Positions 34,850 to 43,951 of a DNA stretch of 64,000 nt are shown piece by piece; the stretch's first letter is position 1; every line of letters begins with the position of its first letter. The stretch comes from Zoogloeaceae bacterium (GTDB lineage: Bacteria > Pseudomonadota > Gammaproteobacteria > Burkholderiales > Rhodocyclaceae). Where the stretch lies: positions 990,001 to 1,054,000 of the forward strand of contig JACKLZ010000002.1 of assembly GCA_024235675.1 (NCBI GenBank), written 5' to 3'. A model generated the notes under the pieces. That model had not been told where the DNA came from. It ran no database searches and worked only from the letters and a program-made list of their open reading frames with translations. The position numbers and the translations under genes were made by a program.

Positions 34850-35293
34850 TCAGGCGCGCTTGGGCACCATGATCTCGGCTTCGCCGGTCAGCACCACGGT
34901 CTCGCCCACCGTGCACACCGTATCGAACAGCGCCTTGCGCTTTTCGAGGGTGAGCGCCTTGACGGTGACCCGTGCCACCACCGTGTCGCCGATGCGCACC
35001 GGCGCCTTGAACTTCAGGGTCTGCGACAGATAGATGCAACCCGGGCCCGGCAAACGCGTACCGAAGACGGTGGAAATGAAACTCGCCGACAGCATGCCAT
35101 GCGCGATGCGGCCGCCAAACATCGACGCCGCCGCCAGTTCCTCGTTGAGGTGCACCGGGTTGGTGTCGCCCGACACCCCGGCAAACAGCAGAATGTCCGC
35201 TTCGGTCACGGTGTGACCATAGGCGCCACTCATGCCGACGCTCAGGTCTTCAAAGCGGTGCCCGTAGAATTCTTCAAAATTGGTCTCAGCCAT
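34850..35293 (-). CDS. MaoC-family (R)-specific enoyl-CoA hydratase, PhaJ-like
   Basis: 147 residues with a single hot-dog fold. The hydratase-2 motif is visible: D-x4-H as GDTNPVHLNEELAAASMFGG, followed by RIAHGML. This makes (R)-3-hydroxyacyl-CoA, as PhaJ does for polyhydroxyalkanoate. No PHA synthase is in the window, so the pathway (PHA, fatty acid or aromatic) is open. Upstream gap has no other gene. Confidence 0.85.
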   Translation of the reverse strand: MAETNFEEFYGHRFEDLSVGMSGAYGHTVTEADILLFAGVSGDTNPVHLNEELAAASMFGGRIAHGMLSASFISTVFGTRLPGPGCIYLSQTLKFKAPVRIGDTVVARVTVKALTLEKRKALFDTVCTVGETVVLTGEAEIMVPKRA

Positions 35294-35352
35294 CTGTGCT
35301 CTCCCTCTGGGTTGTCATCATCATGCCACGCCGACTCGCGCCGTATGGCAAG

Positions 35353-35378
35353 AAAAAACCCGGCCGAGGCCGGGTCTT
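35353..35378 (-). terminator. Terminator after the HU gene
   Basis: Minus strand: ACCCGGCC pairs with GGCCGGGT around TCG, followed by TTTTTTCTT. It begins about 24 bases past the HU stop at 35402. Confidence 0.85.
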
Positions 35379-35401
35379 TCTGAACTGCGTAATCGCTGGG
35401 A

Positions 35402-35680
35402 TTACTTACCGTTGACAGCGGCTTTCAGCGTCGCGCCAGCGGAGAACTTCGGCACGCTGGAAGCGGCGATCTTGATGGTCGCGCCGGTCTGCGGGTTACG
35501 GCCGGTACGGGCAGCGCGCTTCGACACTTCGAAGGAGCCGAAACCCGTGAACGCCACTTTGCCGCCTTTGGCGAGCTCTTCCGCAATAATGTCGAGCACA
35601 GCGGAGACAGCACGGTCAGCTTGGGCGCGCGACACGTCCATACGGTCGGCCAGGGCTTCGACGAATTCACCTTTGTTCAT
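35402..35680 (-). CDS. hupB: HU-type DNA-binding protein
   Basis: 92 residues with the full HU/IHF fold: N-terminal MNKGEFVEALADRM and the beta-arm region FTGFGSFEVSKRAARTGRNPQTG, with Pro at the intercalating position. Lacks the IHF-specific features, so HU (HupB-like) is preferred. Nucleoid-associated architecture protein. Monocistronic, with its own terminator; the 35681-35848 upstream gap must hold its promoter, and no other gene is seen there. Confidence 0.92.
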   Translation of the reverse strand: MNKGEFVEALADRMDVSRAQADRAVSAVLDIIAEELAKGGKVAFTGFGSFEVSKRAARTGRNPQTGATIKIAASSVPKFSAGATLKAAVNGK

Positions 35681-35848
35681 GTTGATCCTCGGATAGGAGT
35701 GGAAGGGTTATTTCCTGCTGCCGATTCTAGCACCGAACATTCGAGCAATGCGTCGCCGGATGCAAGGATTGACGCGGATTCAGGGATTTGGGACGCATAT
35801 TTTTACGTGTTGTACGTGAACGTCAACCCGTGCATGTCAATTATTTTT

Positions 35849-35870
35849 ACGCTGCTGCGCTGCAGCATCA
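35849..35870 (-). terminator. Possible terminator after livF
   Basis: On the minus strand GCTGC pairs with GCAGC around AGC, followed by AGCGTAAAAATAATT. The hairpin overlaps the stop region and the stem is short, so confidence is low. Confidence 0.35.
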
Positions 35871-36623
35871 TTCTCCGGTCGCCGCGAGGCGATCCTGATG
35901 CTTGCCACCGAGCCCCAGGTAAGCCTCGATTACACGCGGGTCGTCGGCCAACTGGCGGGCAGGGCCACTCATCGCGACCTCCCCGGTTTCGAGCACATAG
36001 GCCTCGTCGGCTACTTGCAGTGCAGCACGTGCATTTTGTTCGACCAGCAGAATCGAAACGCCACGTTTGCGCAGTTCACCGATGATCCGAAAGATCTCCC
36101 GAACGATGAGCGGTGCCAATCCCAGGCTGGGTTCATCGAGCATCAGCAACTTGGGGCGAGCCATCAGCGCCCGCCCGACCGCCAGCATCTGACGCTCGCC
36201 GCCCGACAGCGTGCCCGCCATCTGGCTGCGCCGTTCCTTCAGCCGCGGAAACAGCGCATACACCTCCGCCATGGTTTCGGCGTGGTCGCGCAGCCCCATG
36301 CGATAGCGTTGGAAAGCGCCGAGCACAAGATTGTCCTCGACACTCATTTCGCCGAACAGCTCGCGCTTTTCGGGCACCAGGTTCATGCCGCGCGAGACCA
36401 TGCGTTCCACTTCAGGCACGCGCTCGACCGCGCCGTCGAACCTGATCTCGCCGCGCGAGGGCAGCACGCCCATGATGGCCGACAGCAGCGTGGTCTTGCC
36501 CGCCCCGTTGGGGCCGATGACGGTCACGATCTGCCCCTCGCCCACGGTCAGGTTGGCGTTGTGCAGCGCCTCGACCTTGCCATAGGACACACACAAATCC
36601 TTCACCTCCAGAATATTCGCCAT
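35868..36623 (-). CDS. livF: ABC transporter ATP-binding protein, LivF type
   Basis: 251 residues from the ATG at 36623. Walker A GPNGAGKTT, signature LSGGERQML and Walker B LMLDEPS are present, with the LivF-type N-terminus (ILEVKDLCVSYGKVEALHNA). Energises branched-chain-amino-acid-type uptake together with LivG. It overlaps the end of the LivM-LivG gene (TGATG) and is last in the paa-liv transcription unit. The transported compound may be phenylacetate or a related aromatic acid and not leucine, given its position behind paa genes. Confidence 0.9.
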   Translation of the reverse strand: MANILEVKDLCVSYGKVEALHNANLTVGEGQIVTVIGPNGAGKTTLLSAIMGVLPSRGEIRFDGAVERVPEVERMVSRGMNLVPEKRELFGEMSVEDNLVLGAFQRYRMGLRDHAETMAEVYALFPRLKERRSQMAGTLSGGERQMLAVGRALMARPKLLMLDEPSLGLAPLIVREIFRIIGELRKRGVSILLVEQNARAALQVADEAYVLETGEVAMSGPARQLADDPRVIEAYLGLGGKHQDRLAATGE

Positions 36624-38476
36624 CACGCCACCCCACCCAGATAGGCTTCGAGCACCGCCGGGTTCTGCTGCACGTCCTCGGGCAGGCCCTCCGCGATCTT
36701 TTCACCAAACTCCATCACCACCACCCGGTCGACCAGACCCATCACAAAGTCCATGTCGTGCTCGACCAGCAAAATCGCCATACCCTCGCCGCGCAGTTTC
36801 TTGAGCAGATCGCCGAGGATCTGCTTTTCGCGATAGCGCAGGCCCGCCGCCGGCTCGTCCAGCAGCAACAGGCAGGGGTCGGAGCACAGCGCCCGGGCAA
36901 TCTCGAGGATGCGCTGCTGCCCCAGGGCCAGCGAGCCGGCGGCATCAAACATATGCTCCGCCAGGCCGACGCGCTCGATCTGCCGCGCCGCTTCGGCCAG
37001 CAGACGCGCCTCTTCGGCGCGATCGAGCCGCCAGGCGGCGGGCAGCACCGATTTGCTGCCGCGCATATGCGTGCCGATCGCGACGTTCTCGAGCACGCTC
37101 ATATCGGCCAGCAGGCGCACATGCTGAAAGGTACGACTCATGCCCATGCGCGCGACTTCGCGCGAGGTTTTGCCGGCCACATCCTGGCCGCGGAACAGCA
37201 CCTCGCCCGAGGTCGGTGTATCGACACCCGACACCTGGTTGAACATGGTGCTCTTGCCCGCCCCGTTGGGGCCGATCAGCGCCAGAATCTCGCCGGCGGC
37301 GACCGACAGGTTCATCTTGTTGTTGGCCACCAGGCCGCCAAACTTGCGGGTCACGTCGATGGCGCTGAGCAGGACCTCGCCGGATTTGGGCATCTCCCGA
37401 CGCGGCAGGGGCGCCGCGCCCGCGTCAACCTTGCGCTTGGCGTTGGCGTCGGGCCACCAGTGGGTAAGAATCGGCCACAGTCCATTGGGCGCGCGCTGCA
37501 GAATGATCACCATCATCACGCCAAACACGATCACCTCGAAGTTGCCCGAGGCACCAAACAGCACCGGCAGCAGATCCTGCAACCATTGCTTGAGAATGGT
37601 GATGACCGCGGCACCGATGACCGCGCCCCACACATGGCCGGCACCACCGACCACGGCCATGAACAGGAACTCGATACCAATGTGCAGACCGAAGGGCGTC
37701 GGGTTCACGAAGCGCTGCATGTGTGCATACAACCAGCCCGAGGCGGCGGCATGCAGGGCAGCGATGACGAAGATGATCATCCGCGATCGCGAGGTATCCA
37801 CGCCCATCGATTCGGCCATCACCCGGCCGCCCTTGAGCGCGCGGATCGCCCGGCCCTCGCGTGAGTCGAGCAGGTTGCTGGTGGTCAGAATGGCCACCAG
37901 CAGGAAGGCCCAGATCAGATAGAAGATCTCTCCGCCTTCATTCAACACCCACCCAAACACGCTGATCGGCGGAATCCCGGTCAGGCCGGTGTGGCCACCG
38001 AGCACCTCCATGGTGCCGAACAGGAAATACAGGCTGATGCCCCAGGCGATGGTACCCAGGGGCAAATAGTGGCCCGACAGCTTGAGTGTCAGCGAGCCCA
38101 GCACCACCGCCACCACCGCGGTCAGCACCAGACCGATGACCAGCGCCAGCCAGGGCGAGCCGCCGGCCCAGGCGATCCAGCCCGGCAGCGTCTCGCTGGT
38201 GGACAGCACCGCCGTGGTATAGGCACCCAGCCCGACAAAGGCGCCCTGGCCGAAGGAGGTCAGCCCGCCCACGCCGGTGAGCAGCACCAGACCGAGCGCC
38301 ACCATGGCATAGAGTCCGATGTAGTTAAGCAAGGTCACATAGAACGGCGACAAGGTGGCCGGCACCAGCAGAAGCATGCCGAGCAGCAGCCAGGGCACGA
38401 CGCGTAGCACACCGGCCTTGCCGGCGCCTGCGGATTGCGGCGTATTCGCCACACGTGAGGATGGGGGAGTGCTCAT
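36623..38476 (-). CDS. LivM-LivG fusion: ABC transporter permease plus ATP-binding domain
   Basis: 617 residues from the ATG at 38476. Residues 1 to about 350 are a LivM-like permease with 8-10 membrane segments (TLLNYIGLYAMVALGLVLLT; GPFV-type loops). After a linker near residue 345-360 comes an ATPase with Walker A GPNGAGKSTMFN, LALGQQRIL and LLLDEPAAG. The fusion occurs in other betaproteobacterial Liv-type transporters. Overlaps livH by 4 bases (ATGA) and livF by one (TGATG), so all are tightly coupled. Confidence 0.9.
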   Translation of the reverse strand: MSTPPSSRVANTPQSAGAGKAGVLRVVPWLLLGMLLLVPATLSPFYVTLLNYIGLYAMVALGLVLLTGVGGLTSFGQGAFVGLGAYTTAVLSTSETLPGWIAWAGGSPWLALVIGLVLTAVVAVVLGSLTLKLSGHYLPLGTIAWGISLYFLFGTMEVLGGHTGLTGIPPISVFGWVLNEGGEIFYLIWAFLLVAILTTSNLLDSREGRAIRALKGGRVMAESMGVDTSRSRMIIFVIAALHAAASGWLYAHMQRFVNPTPFGLHIGIEFLFMAVVGGAGHVWGAVIGAAVITILKQWLQDLLPVLFGASGNFEVIVFGVMMVIILQRAPNGLWPILTHWWPDANAKRKVDAGAAPLPRREMPKSGEVLLSAIDVTRKFGGLVANNKMNLSVAAGEILALIGPNGAGKSTMFNQVSGVDTPTSGEVLFRGQDVAGKTSREVARMGMSRTFQHVRLLADMSVLENVAIGTHMRGSKSVLPAAWRLDRAEEARLLAEAARQIERVGLAEHMFDAAGSLALGQQRILEIARALCSDPCLLLLDEPAAGLRYREKQILGDLLKKLRGEGMAILLVEHDMDFVMGLVDRVVVMEFGEKIAEGLPEDVQQNPAVLEAYLGGVA

Positions 38477-39510
38477 TCGTCTTCCTCCACGTGATGGCTG
38501 GTCAGCGAACGCCACACCAACACCGGAATGATCAGGGTAAATACGATGACTTCCTTGTAGGCACTGGCCCAGAAGGATGAGAAAGCTTCGAGCACGCCCA
38601 CCAGAATCGCACCGAGCGCGGCGATCGGATAGCTCGCCAGGCCACCGATGATCGCGGCGACGAAACCCTTCAGGCCGATCAGGAAGCCGGTATCGTAGTA
38701 AATGGTGGCAATCGGCGCGATCAGCACACCCGACAGCGCACCAATCAGCGCCGCCAGCATGAAGGTCAGCCGACCGGCCAGCGCGGGCGAAATGCCCATC
38801 AGCCGCGCGCCGGCCCGGTTGATGGCCGTCGCCCGCAAGGCCTTGCCGTAAATGGTACGGCCAAAGAACAGCGCCAGCGCCACGATCAGCGCCAGAGATG
38901 TACCAATCACCCACAGCGACTGGCCCGACACCATCATCGGACCGACCGTAAAGCTGGCGTCCGAGAAGGCCGAGGTGCGCGAACCTTCTGCTCCGAAAAA
39001 GAGCAACGCCAGACCCACCATGGCCACATGCACCGCCACCGACACAATCAGCAGAATCAGCACCGAAGCCTCGGCCACCGGCTGGTAGGCCACGCGGTAG
39101 ATCATTGGCCCCAGCGGCACCACCACCGCCATGGTCAGCGCCACCTTGGCGGCCAGCGGCCAGCTGTCCGTCGGCACAAAGCGCATCAAGGCCACCAGCG
39201 CAAGCGGATAGCCGATGTTCCAGCCGACCACTTTCATCAGTCGGCCGACTCCGCCCCGACGCAGCGCGTCCAGGCCGTCGAGCGCCACCACCAGCACGCC
39301 GGCCGCCAGCAGCAGCCAGACCGTGCCGGGCAGGCGCCCTGCTTCAATCATCGCCAGGGTCAGCGCGCCGTAGGCGACAAACTCCCCCTGCGGGATAAAA
39401 ATCACCCGGGTCACGGCGAACACCAGCACCAGGGCCAGGGCCAGCAACGCGTAGATCGCGCCATTGGTCACCCCGTCCTGCCCGAGCAACATTGCAATTT
39501 CCAGATCCAT
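38473..39510 (-). CDS. livH: ABC transporter permease, LivH type
   Basis: 345 residues from the ATG at 39510. Eight to ten hydrophobic segments. The N-terminal GVTNGAIYALLALALVLVFA and the C-terminal GLASYPIAALGAILVGVLEAF patterns are those of LivH. Other in-frame starts upstream give Arg-rich sequence without membrane character. Pairs with LivM of the next gene. A strong hairpin separates it from the binding-protein gene, so it may be expressed at a lower level than that protein. Confidence 0.9.
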   Translation of the reverse strand: MDLEIAMLLGQDGVTNGAIYALLALALVLVFAVTRVIFIPQGEFVAYGALTLAMIEAGRLPGTVWLLLAAGVLVVALDGLDALRRGGVGRLMKVVGWNIGYPLALVALMRFVPTDSWPLAAKVALTMAVVVPLGPMIYRVAYQPVAEASVLILLIVSVAVHVAMVGLALLFFGAEGSRTSAFSDASFTVGPMMVSGQSLWVIGTSLALIVALALFFGRTIYGKALRATAINRAGARLMGISPALAGRLTFMLAALIGALSGVLIAPIATIYYDTGFLIGLKGFVAAIIGGLASYPIAALGAILVGVLEAFSSFWASAYKEVIVFTLIIPVLVWRSLTSHHVEEDE

Positions 39511-39582
39511 GGGACGAACCCCGTGTGCAGCCGGCCGCAGGCGCTTGCGCACCGCGATCCATCGGTCTGACTCGACTCGAAC

Positions 39583-39612
39583 CCGCCCCTGCCAGCGCAC
39601 CAGCAGGGGCGG
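39583..39612 (-). promoter_or_regulatory. Intercistronic hairpin between the binding protein gene and livH
   Basis: CCGCCCCTGC pairs perfectly with GCAGGGGCGG around a 10-base loop, with no T run. Hairpins here are common after ABC binding-protein genes. They protect the upstream mRNA from 3' decay and reduce downstream expression. That role is inferred, not shown. Confidence 0.5.
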
Positions 39613-39663
39613 ACTTGATCAGGCGTCGCGCGCGGCGAAGCCGCGGGCAATGCACGCTGACAC

Positions 39664-40815
39664 TTACTTCACCATCAGCCAGGCGCCGCCCTTGATCTGG
39701 ACCATCACGCGCGAGCGCTGGTCCAGTCCAAGGTGGTCGGTCGGGCTCATGTTGAAGATGCCATGCGCACCGGCCACTTCCTTCAGGCCTTCGAGCGCGT
39801 CACGCAGGGCAGCGCGGAATTCCGGCGTACCGGGCTGGCCAGCCTTGAGCGCAACCGGCACGGCATTGACCATCAGGGTGCCAGCGTCCCAGGCATGGCC
39901 ACCAAAGGTCGAGACCGAACCCTTGCCAAAGGCCGCTTCATACTTGCTCACATACTCCTGAGCAGACGCGCGGACCGGGTTGTCGGCCGGCAACTGATCG
40001 GCCACCAGCACCGGACCGGCGGGCAGGAAGGTGCCTTCACAGTCGGCGCCGCACACACGCAGGAAGTCGTTATTGGCGACACCGTGGGTCTGGTAGATCT
40101 TGCCGGCAAAGCCACGCTGCTTGAGCGACTTCTGCGGCAGGGCGGCCGGAGTGCCGGCGCCGGCGATGAGGATGGCATCGGGCTTGGCGGCATACAGCTT
40201 GAGCACCTGACCGGTCACCGAGGTGTCAGAGCGCTTGTAACGCTCGTTGGCGACGATCTTCAGCTTGCGCGCGTCGGCGATGGCCGAGAACTGCTCCCAC
40301 CAGCCTTCGCCGTAGGCGTCGGCAAAGCCGATGAAACCGACCGTCTTCACGCCGGCATCAACCATGTGCGAGACGATGGCGGTGGCCATCTGTTGGTCGT
40401 TCTGCGGGGTCTTGAAGACCCAGCGACGCTTCTCGTCCACCGGATCGACAATCTTGCTCGACGCAGCCATGGAGATCATCGGCGTCTTCGACTCGGCCGC
40501 CACGTCGATCATGGCCAGCGAGTTCGGGGTGATGGTCGAGCCGATCACCACATCGACCTTGTCTTCGGAGATCAACTTACGGATGTTCTTGACGGCGGTG
40601 GTGGTGTCCGAGGCATCGTCGAGCACGATGTAGTTCACTTTCTGGCCGGCGATGGTGGTCGGCAAGAGCGTGAGGGTGTTCTTTTCGGGGATACCCAGGG
40701 ACGCGGCCGGGCCGGTGGCCGACACCGACACGCCCACGTTGATGTCGGCGAACGCTGCGCCACTGACGAAAGCCATACCCAGTGCGGCGGCCACTACGGT
40801 CTTTTGGATTTTCAT
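39664..40815 (-). CDS. Branched-chain amino acid-type ABC transporter substrate-binding protein
   Basis: 383 residues from the ATG at 40815, with GGAGGAGACA upstream. The signal peptide ends near residue 23 (GAAFA/DI). The mature part (VSVSATGPAASLGIPEKNTL) belongs to the LivJ/LivK (PBP type 1) class. It is co-directional with and directly behind paaJ and is followed by livH. A phenylacetate-type or aromatic-acid ligand is likely from context, but the pocket cannot be judged from sequence alone. Confidence 0.85.
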   Translation of the reverse strand: MKIQKTVVAAALGMAFVSGAAFADINVGVSVSATGPAASLGIPEKNTLTLLPTTIAGQKVNYIVLDDASDTTTAVKNIRKLISEDKVDVVIGSTITPNSLAMIDVAAESKTPMISMAASSKIVDPVDEKRRWVFKTPQNDQQMATAIVSHMVDAGVKTVGFIGFADAYGEGWWEQFSAIADARKLKIVANERYKRSDTSVTGQVLKLYAAKPDAILIAGAGTPAALPQKSLKQRGFAGKIYQTHGVANNDFLRVCGADCEGTFLPAGPVLVADQLPADNPVRASAQEYVSKYEAAFGKGSVSTFGGHAWDAGTLMVNAVPVALKAGQPGTPEFRAALRDALEGLKEVAGAHGIFNMSPTDHLGLDQRSRVMVQIKGGAWLMVK

Positions 40816-40887
40816 TTTGTCTCCTCCTCCGGTTGTAATCAGCACGCTCACGACCTGCCTCGGCGCACCAACGAAAAATTACCACAT

Positions 40888-40903
40888 AACGAACGCGTTA
40901 GTT
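40888..40903. promoter_or_regulatory. TetR-like palindrome AACGAACGCGTTAGTT
   Basis: Sixteen bases, palindromic with one mismatched pair. It lies in the gap between the paaJ stop and the binding-protein start, and ends four bases from the paaJ stop at 40908. AAC-N-AACGCGTT-N-GTT symmetry is of the TetR-operator kind. Possibly an internal control site for the transporter genes. Confidence 0.45.
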
Positions 40904-40907
40904 CTTA

Positions 40908-42113
40908 TTAAATTCTTTCGATCACCATGGCGATCCCCTGCCCCACTCCGATACACATCGTGGCCAGCCCATAGCGGCCGCCGGTGGCTTCGAGTTGGCG
41001 CAGTGCGGTCAGCGCCAAGCGCGCGCCCGAGGCGCCGAGGGGGTGACCGATGGCAATCGCGCCGCCGTTGGGATTGACCTGCGGCGCGTCGTCGGCGAGG
41101 CCGAGCTGACGCAGCACGGCCAGACCCTGTGCGGCGAAGGCTTCGTTGAGTTCGATGACATCCATCTGCTCGATGGAGAGGCCGGCCAGGGCGAGCGCCT
41201 TGACCGCCGCCGGCGCCGGACCGATGCCCATGATGCGCGGCGCCACACCGGCCGTGGCCATGGCGAGCACCCGGCCGCGCGGCGTGAGGCCATACTGTTT
41301 CGCCGCCTCGGCCGAGGCCAGCAACACGGCGACCGCACCATCGTTCACGCCGGAGGCATTGCCGGCAGTGACGCTGCCGTCGGGACGGACCACGCCCTTG
41401 AGCCGACCGAGCGCTTCAAGCGAGGTCTCGCGCGGATGCTCGTCCACGCTGACCACCACCGGGTCGCCCTTCTTTTGCGCGATCGACACCGGCACCAGTT
41501 CGCCATCAAAGAAGCCACGCGCGGCGGCGGCCGCATAGCGCTGCTGGCTGCGCAGCGCGAGGGCGTCCTGGTCGGCGCGATTGATCTTGAATTCGTCGGC
41601 GACGTTCTCGGCCGTCTCGGGCATGGAGTCGATGCCGTACTCGGCTTTCATTTTGGCGTTAACAAAGCGCCAGCCGATGGTGGTGTCTTCAATCTTGGCG
41701 CTGCGTGAGAAGGCGCTGGTCGCCTTGGCCAGCACGAAAGGCGCGCGGCTCATGCTCTCGACGCCGCCGGCAATCATCAGCTGCGCTTCGCCGCAACGAA
41801 TGGCGCGGGCGGCGGTGCCGATGGCGTCCAGCCCCGAGCCGCACAGGCGGTTGAGCGTGGCGCCGGGCACCTCGATGGGCAGGCCGGCAAGCAGGCCGGA
41901 CATACGGGCGACGTTGCGGTTGTCTTCGCCGGCCTGGTTGGCGCAGCCGTAATAGATGTCGTCCACCGCCGCCCAGTCGACGCCGGGGTTGCGCTCGATC
42001 AGCGCGCGGATGGGGATGGCGCCCAGATCGTCCGGGCGCACGCCGGACAGCGCGCCGCCATAGCGGCCAAACGGCGTACGTACGCCGTCACAGATCAACA
42101 CGTCGTGCAACAC
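40908..42113 (-). CDS. paaJ: 3-oxoadipyl-CoA/acetyl-CoA thiolase
   Basis: 401 residues of the thiolase family, starting at GTG 42113 (AGGGAGAG eight bases upstream). Nucleophile Cys in NRLCGSGLDA, catalytic His in GHPLGASGAR and the second Cys in CIGVGQG. Thiolases of this group cleave 3-oxoadipyl-CoA to succinyl-CoA and acetyl-CoA at the last step of phenylacetate (paaJ) or beta-ketoadipate (pcaF) breakdown. Position behind paaE and the TetR regulator favours PaaJ. Confidence 0.9.
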   Translation of the reverse strand: MLHDVLICDGVRTPFGRYGGALSGVRPDDLGAIPIRALIERNPGVDWAAVDDIYYGCANQAGEDNRNVARMSGLLAGLPIEVPGATLNRLCGSGLDAIGTAARAIRCGEAQLMIAGGVESMSRAPFVLAKATSAFSRSAKIEDTTIGWRFVNAKMKAEYGIDSMPETAENVADEFKINRADQDALALRSQQRYAAAAARGFFDGELVPVSIAQKKGDPVVVSVDEHPRETSLEALGRLKGVVRPDGSVTAGNASGVNDGAVAVLLASAEAAKQYGLTPRGRVLAMATAGVAPRIMGIGPAPAAVKALALAGLSIEQMDVIELNEAFAAQGLAVLRQLGLADDAPQVNPNGGAIAIGHPLGASGARLALTALRQLEATGGRYGLATMCIGVGQGIAMVIERI

Positions 42114-42180
42114 ATCACTCTCCCTCGATGCGCCTGGCGACGTGCGGATTCACCGGCCGATGGGCCGGCGCCTGCGATCG

Positions 42181-42810
42181 TCAATCGGGCGCGTTGTTTG
42201 TCTTTTTGCTGGCTGTCCCCAGCGTACCGTGCACCCCATCGAGCAGAATGCCGGTCACCAGCGGTGCCATGTCTTCGTAGGTCAGCGGGCCGTTCGCCCG
42301 CAGCCAGGTAAAGGTCCAGTTCACCATGCCGAACAGAATCATCGCTACGACCTTGTCCAGCCCCTTCTCGCTCACCCCGGGCTCGACGGCGGCAATCGCC
42401 CGCGCAAAGGCGGCCACCACCGCCCGCTCCTTGTCGGCCACTTGCTGACGCGGCGCGTCGTCCAGATGCCGAACGTCCTGCACCAGCACCCGGTGCTGGT
42501 CGTGGGCGCTGGCGTAGGTCTCGAGAAAGCGGGCAATCAAGCGCTTGAGGTGCGCATCGGGGGGCAGCTGCTTGGCCTCCACGGAGGCGACCAGCGCCAC
42601 CAGCGTGTCCATATAGCTGTCGGCCACGCTGAACAGCATCTCCGCCTTGTCCTTGGCGTAGTGGTAGAGCAGCGGCTTGGACACGCCGCAGGCGGCCGCC
42701 AGTTGCGACATGGAGGTCGCGTGAAAGCCTTTGTCGGCGAACAGCTCCGCCGCCTTCTCGAGGATGGCGTTGCGTTGCTGATCGTGGTTCGCTGCTCTGG
42801 TTCGTGCCAT
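42181..42810 (-). CDS. paaR: TetR-family transcriptional regulator, PaaR-like
   Basis: 209 residues. The N-terminal helix-turn-helix is in the segment MSQLAAACGVSKPLLYHYAK. The C-terminal effector domain is of the TetR type. The gene sits inside the paa operon, between paaE and paaJ. In beta- and other proteobacteria that use a TetR regulator for paa genes (PaaR), phenylacetyl-CoA is the inducer. The identification as PaaR rests on location and family; the 20-bp palindrome upstream of paaG/paaN is the proposed target. Confidence 0.8.
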   Translation of the reverse strand: MARTRAANHDQQRNAILEKAAELFADKGFHATSMSQLAAACGVSKPLLYHYAKDKAEMLFSVADSYMDTLVALVASVEAKQLPPDAHLKRLIARFLETYASAHDQHRVLVQDVRHLDDAPRQQVADKERAVVAAFARAIAAVEPGVSEKGLDKVVAMILFGMVNWTFTWLRANGPLTYEDMAPLVTGILLDGVHGTLGTASKKTNNAPD

Positions 42811-42860
42811 GGTCGTATTGCCCGTTCGAATGCAAAACGCTCACCGTCCGGGCAAGCATA

Positions 42861-43931
42861 TCAACGCTCGTCAAAACTGATGACGACCCGCTCGGTGAGC
42901 GGATGGGCCTGGCAGGTGAGCACATAGCCGTCGTCCACATCGGACGGCTCAAGGGCGAAGTTCTTGTCCATGCGGACTTTGCCTTCGAGCACCTTGGCGC
43001 GGCAGGTGCAGCATACCCCACCCTTGCAGGCGAACGGCAGGTCCATACCGGCAGCCAGCGCCACATCGAGAATCGACGGGTCTTCCTTGCGGAAGGCCAG
43101 TTCGCGCTGCAGACCGTCCTGAATCAGGGTGATCGTCGCGGCGGCGGCGTCACCCGGCTCGACGCGGTGCGCCGGCCCGGCATCGGGCACGCCGAAACGC
43201 TCCAGGTGAATATGGTCGGCATCCATGCCCGCGGCCAGCAGCGCGGCCTCGACCTCGTCAATCATCGCGCCGGGGCCACAAATGAAGGCTTCGTCGATGT
43301 CGCCCACCGGAATCAGCGTGTCGACAAAGGCCGCCACCTTGGCCCGATCGAGCCGGCCGTTGAACAAGGGCACGTCCTGCGCCTCGCGCGAGAGCAGCGA
43401 GTAGAAACTGAAACGCGTGAGGTGCCGGTTCTTGATGTCTTCGAGCGCCTCACCAAACATCACGCTCTTGGTGCCGCGGTTGCCATATACCAGGGTGAAG
43501 CGGCTCTTGGGCTCGCGTGCCAGCGTGGTCTTGATCAGCGACAGAATCGGCGTGATGCCGCTGCCGGCGGCAAAGGCCACGTAGTGCTTGGCGTTGGCAG
43601 CGTCGAGCGGCGCATGAAAGCGGCCTTCGGGCGTCATCACCTCAATGCTGTCGCCGGCCTTGAGCGCGCCGCTGTTGATCCAGGTCGAGAACAGCCCGCC
43701 GCCCACCTGCTTGATCGCCACGCGCAGCTCGCCATCATCGACGCCGGCGCAGATCGAGTAAGAGCGGCGCACTTCCTGACCGTTGATCGTGGCTTTGAGC
43801 GTCAGGTGCTGGCCCTGCACGAAGCGGTAGTCGTCGGCCAGTTCGGCCGGCACATCAAAGCGCAGGCTGACAGCATCGGCGATCTCGCGTCGCACTTCGG
43901 CAATGGCCAGGGTGTGAAATTTGGGGTTCAT
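42861..43931 (-). CDS. paaE: Phenylacetyl-CoA epoxidase reductase subunit PaaE
   Basis: 356 residues. N-terminal FAD/NAD ferredoxin reductase (FVQGQHLTLKATINGQEVRRSYSI; GSGITPILSLIKTTL) and a C-terminal plant-type 2Fe-2S domain with CKGGVCCTC and a further Cys nearer the C-terminus (LTCQAHP). Passes electrons from NADPH to the diiron PaaA subunit. Last of paaABCDE in the operon; 20 bases after paaD. Confidence 0.93.
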   Translation of the reverse strand: MNPKFHTLAIAEVRREIADAVSLRFDVPAELADDYRFVQGQHLTLKATINGQEVRRSYSICAGVDDGELRVAIKQVGGGLFSTWINSGALKAGDSIEVMTPEGRFHAPLDAANAKHYVAFAAGSGITPILSLIKTTLAREPKSRFTLVYGNRGTKSVMFGEALEDIKNRHLTRFSFYSLLSREAQDVPLFNGRLDRAKVAAFVDTLIPVGDIDEAFICGPGAMIDEVEAALLAAGMDADHIHLERFGVPDAGPAHRVEPGDAAAATITLIQDGLQRELAFRKEDPSILDVALAAGMDLPFACKGGVCCTCRAKVLEGKVRMDKNFALEPSDVDDGYVLTCQAHPLTERVVISFDER

Positions 43932-43951
43932 ATGTCTGCTCCCGGTCCGGT

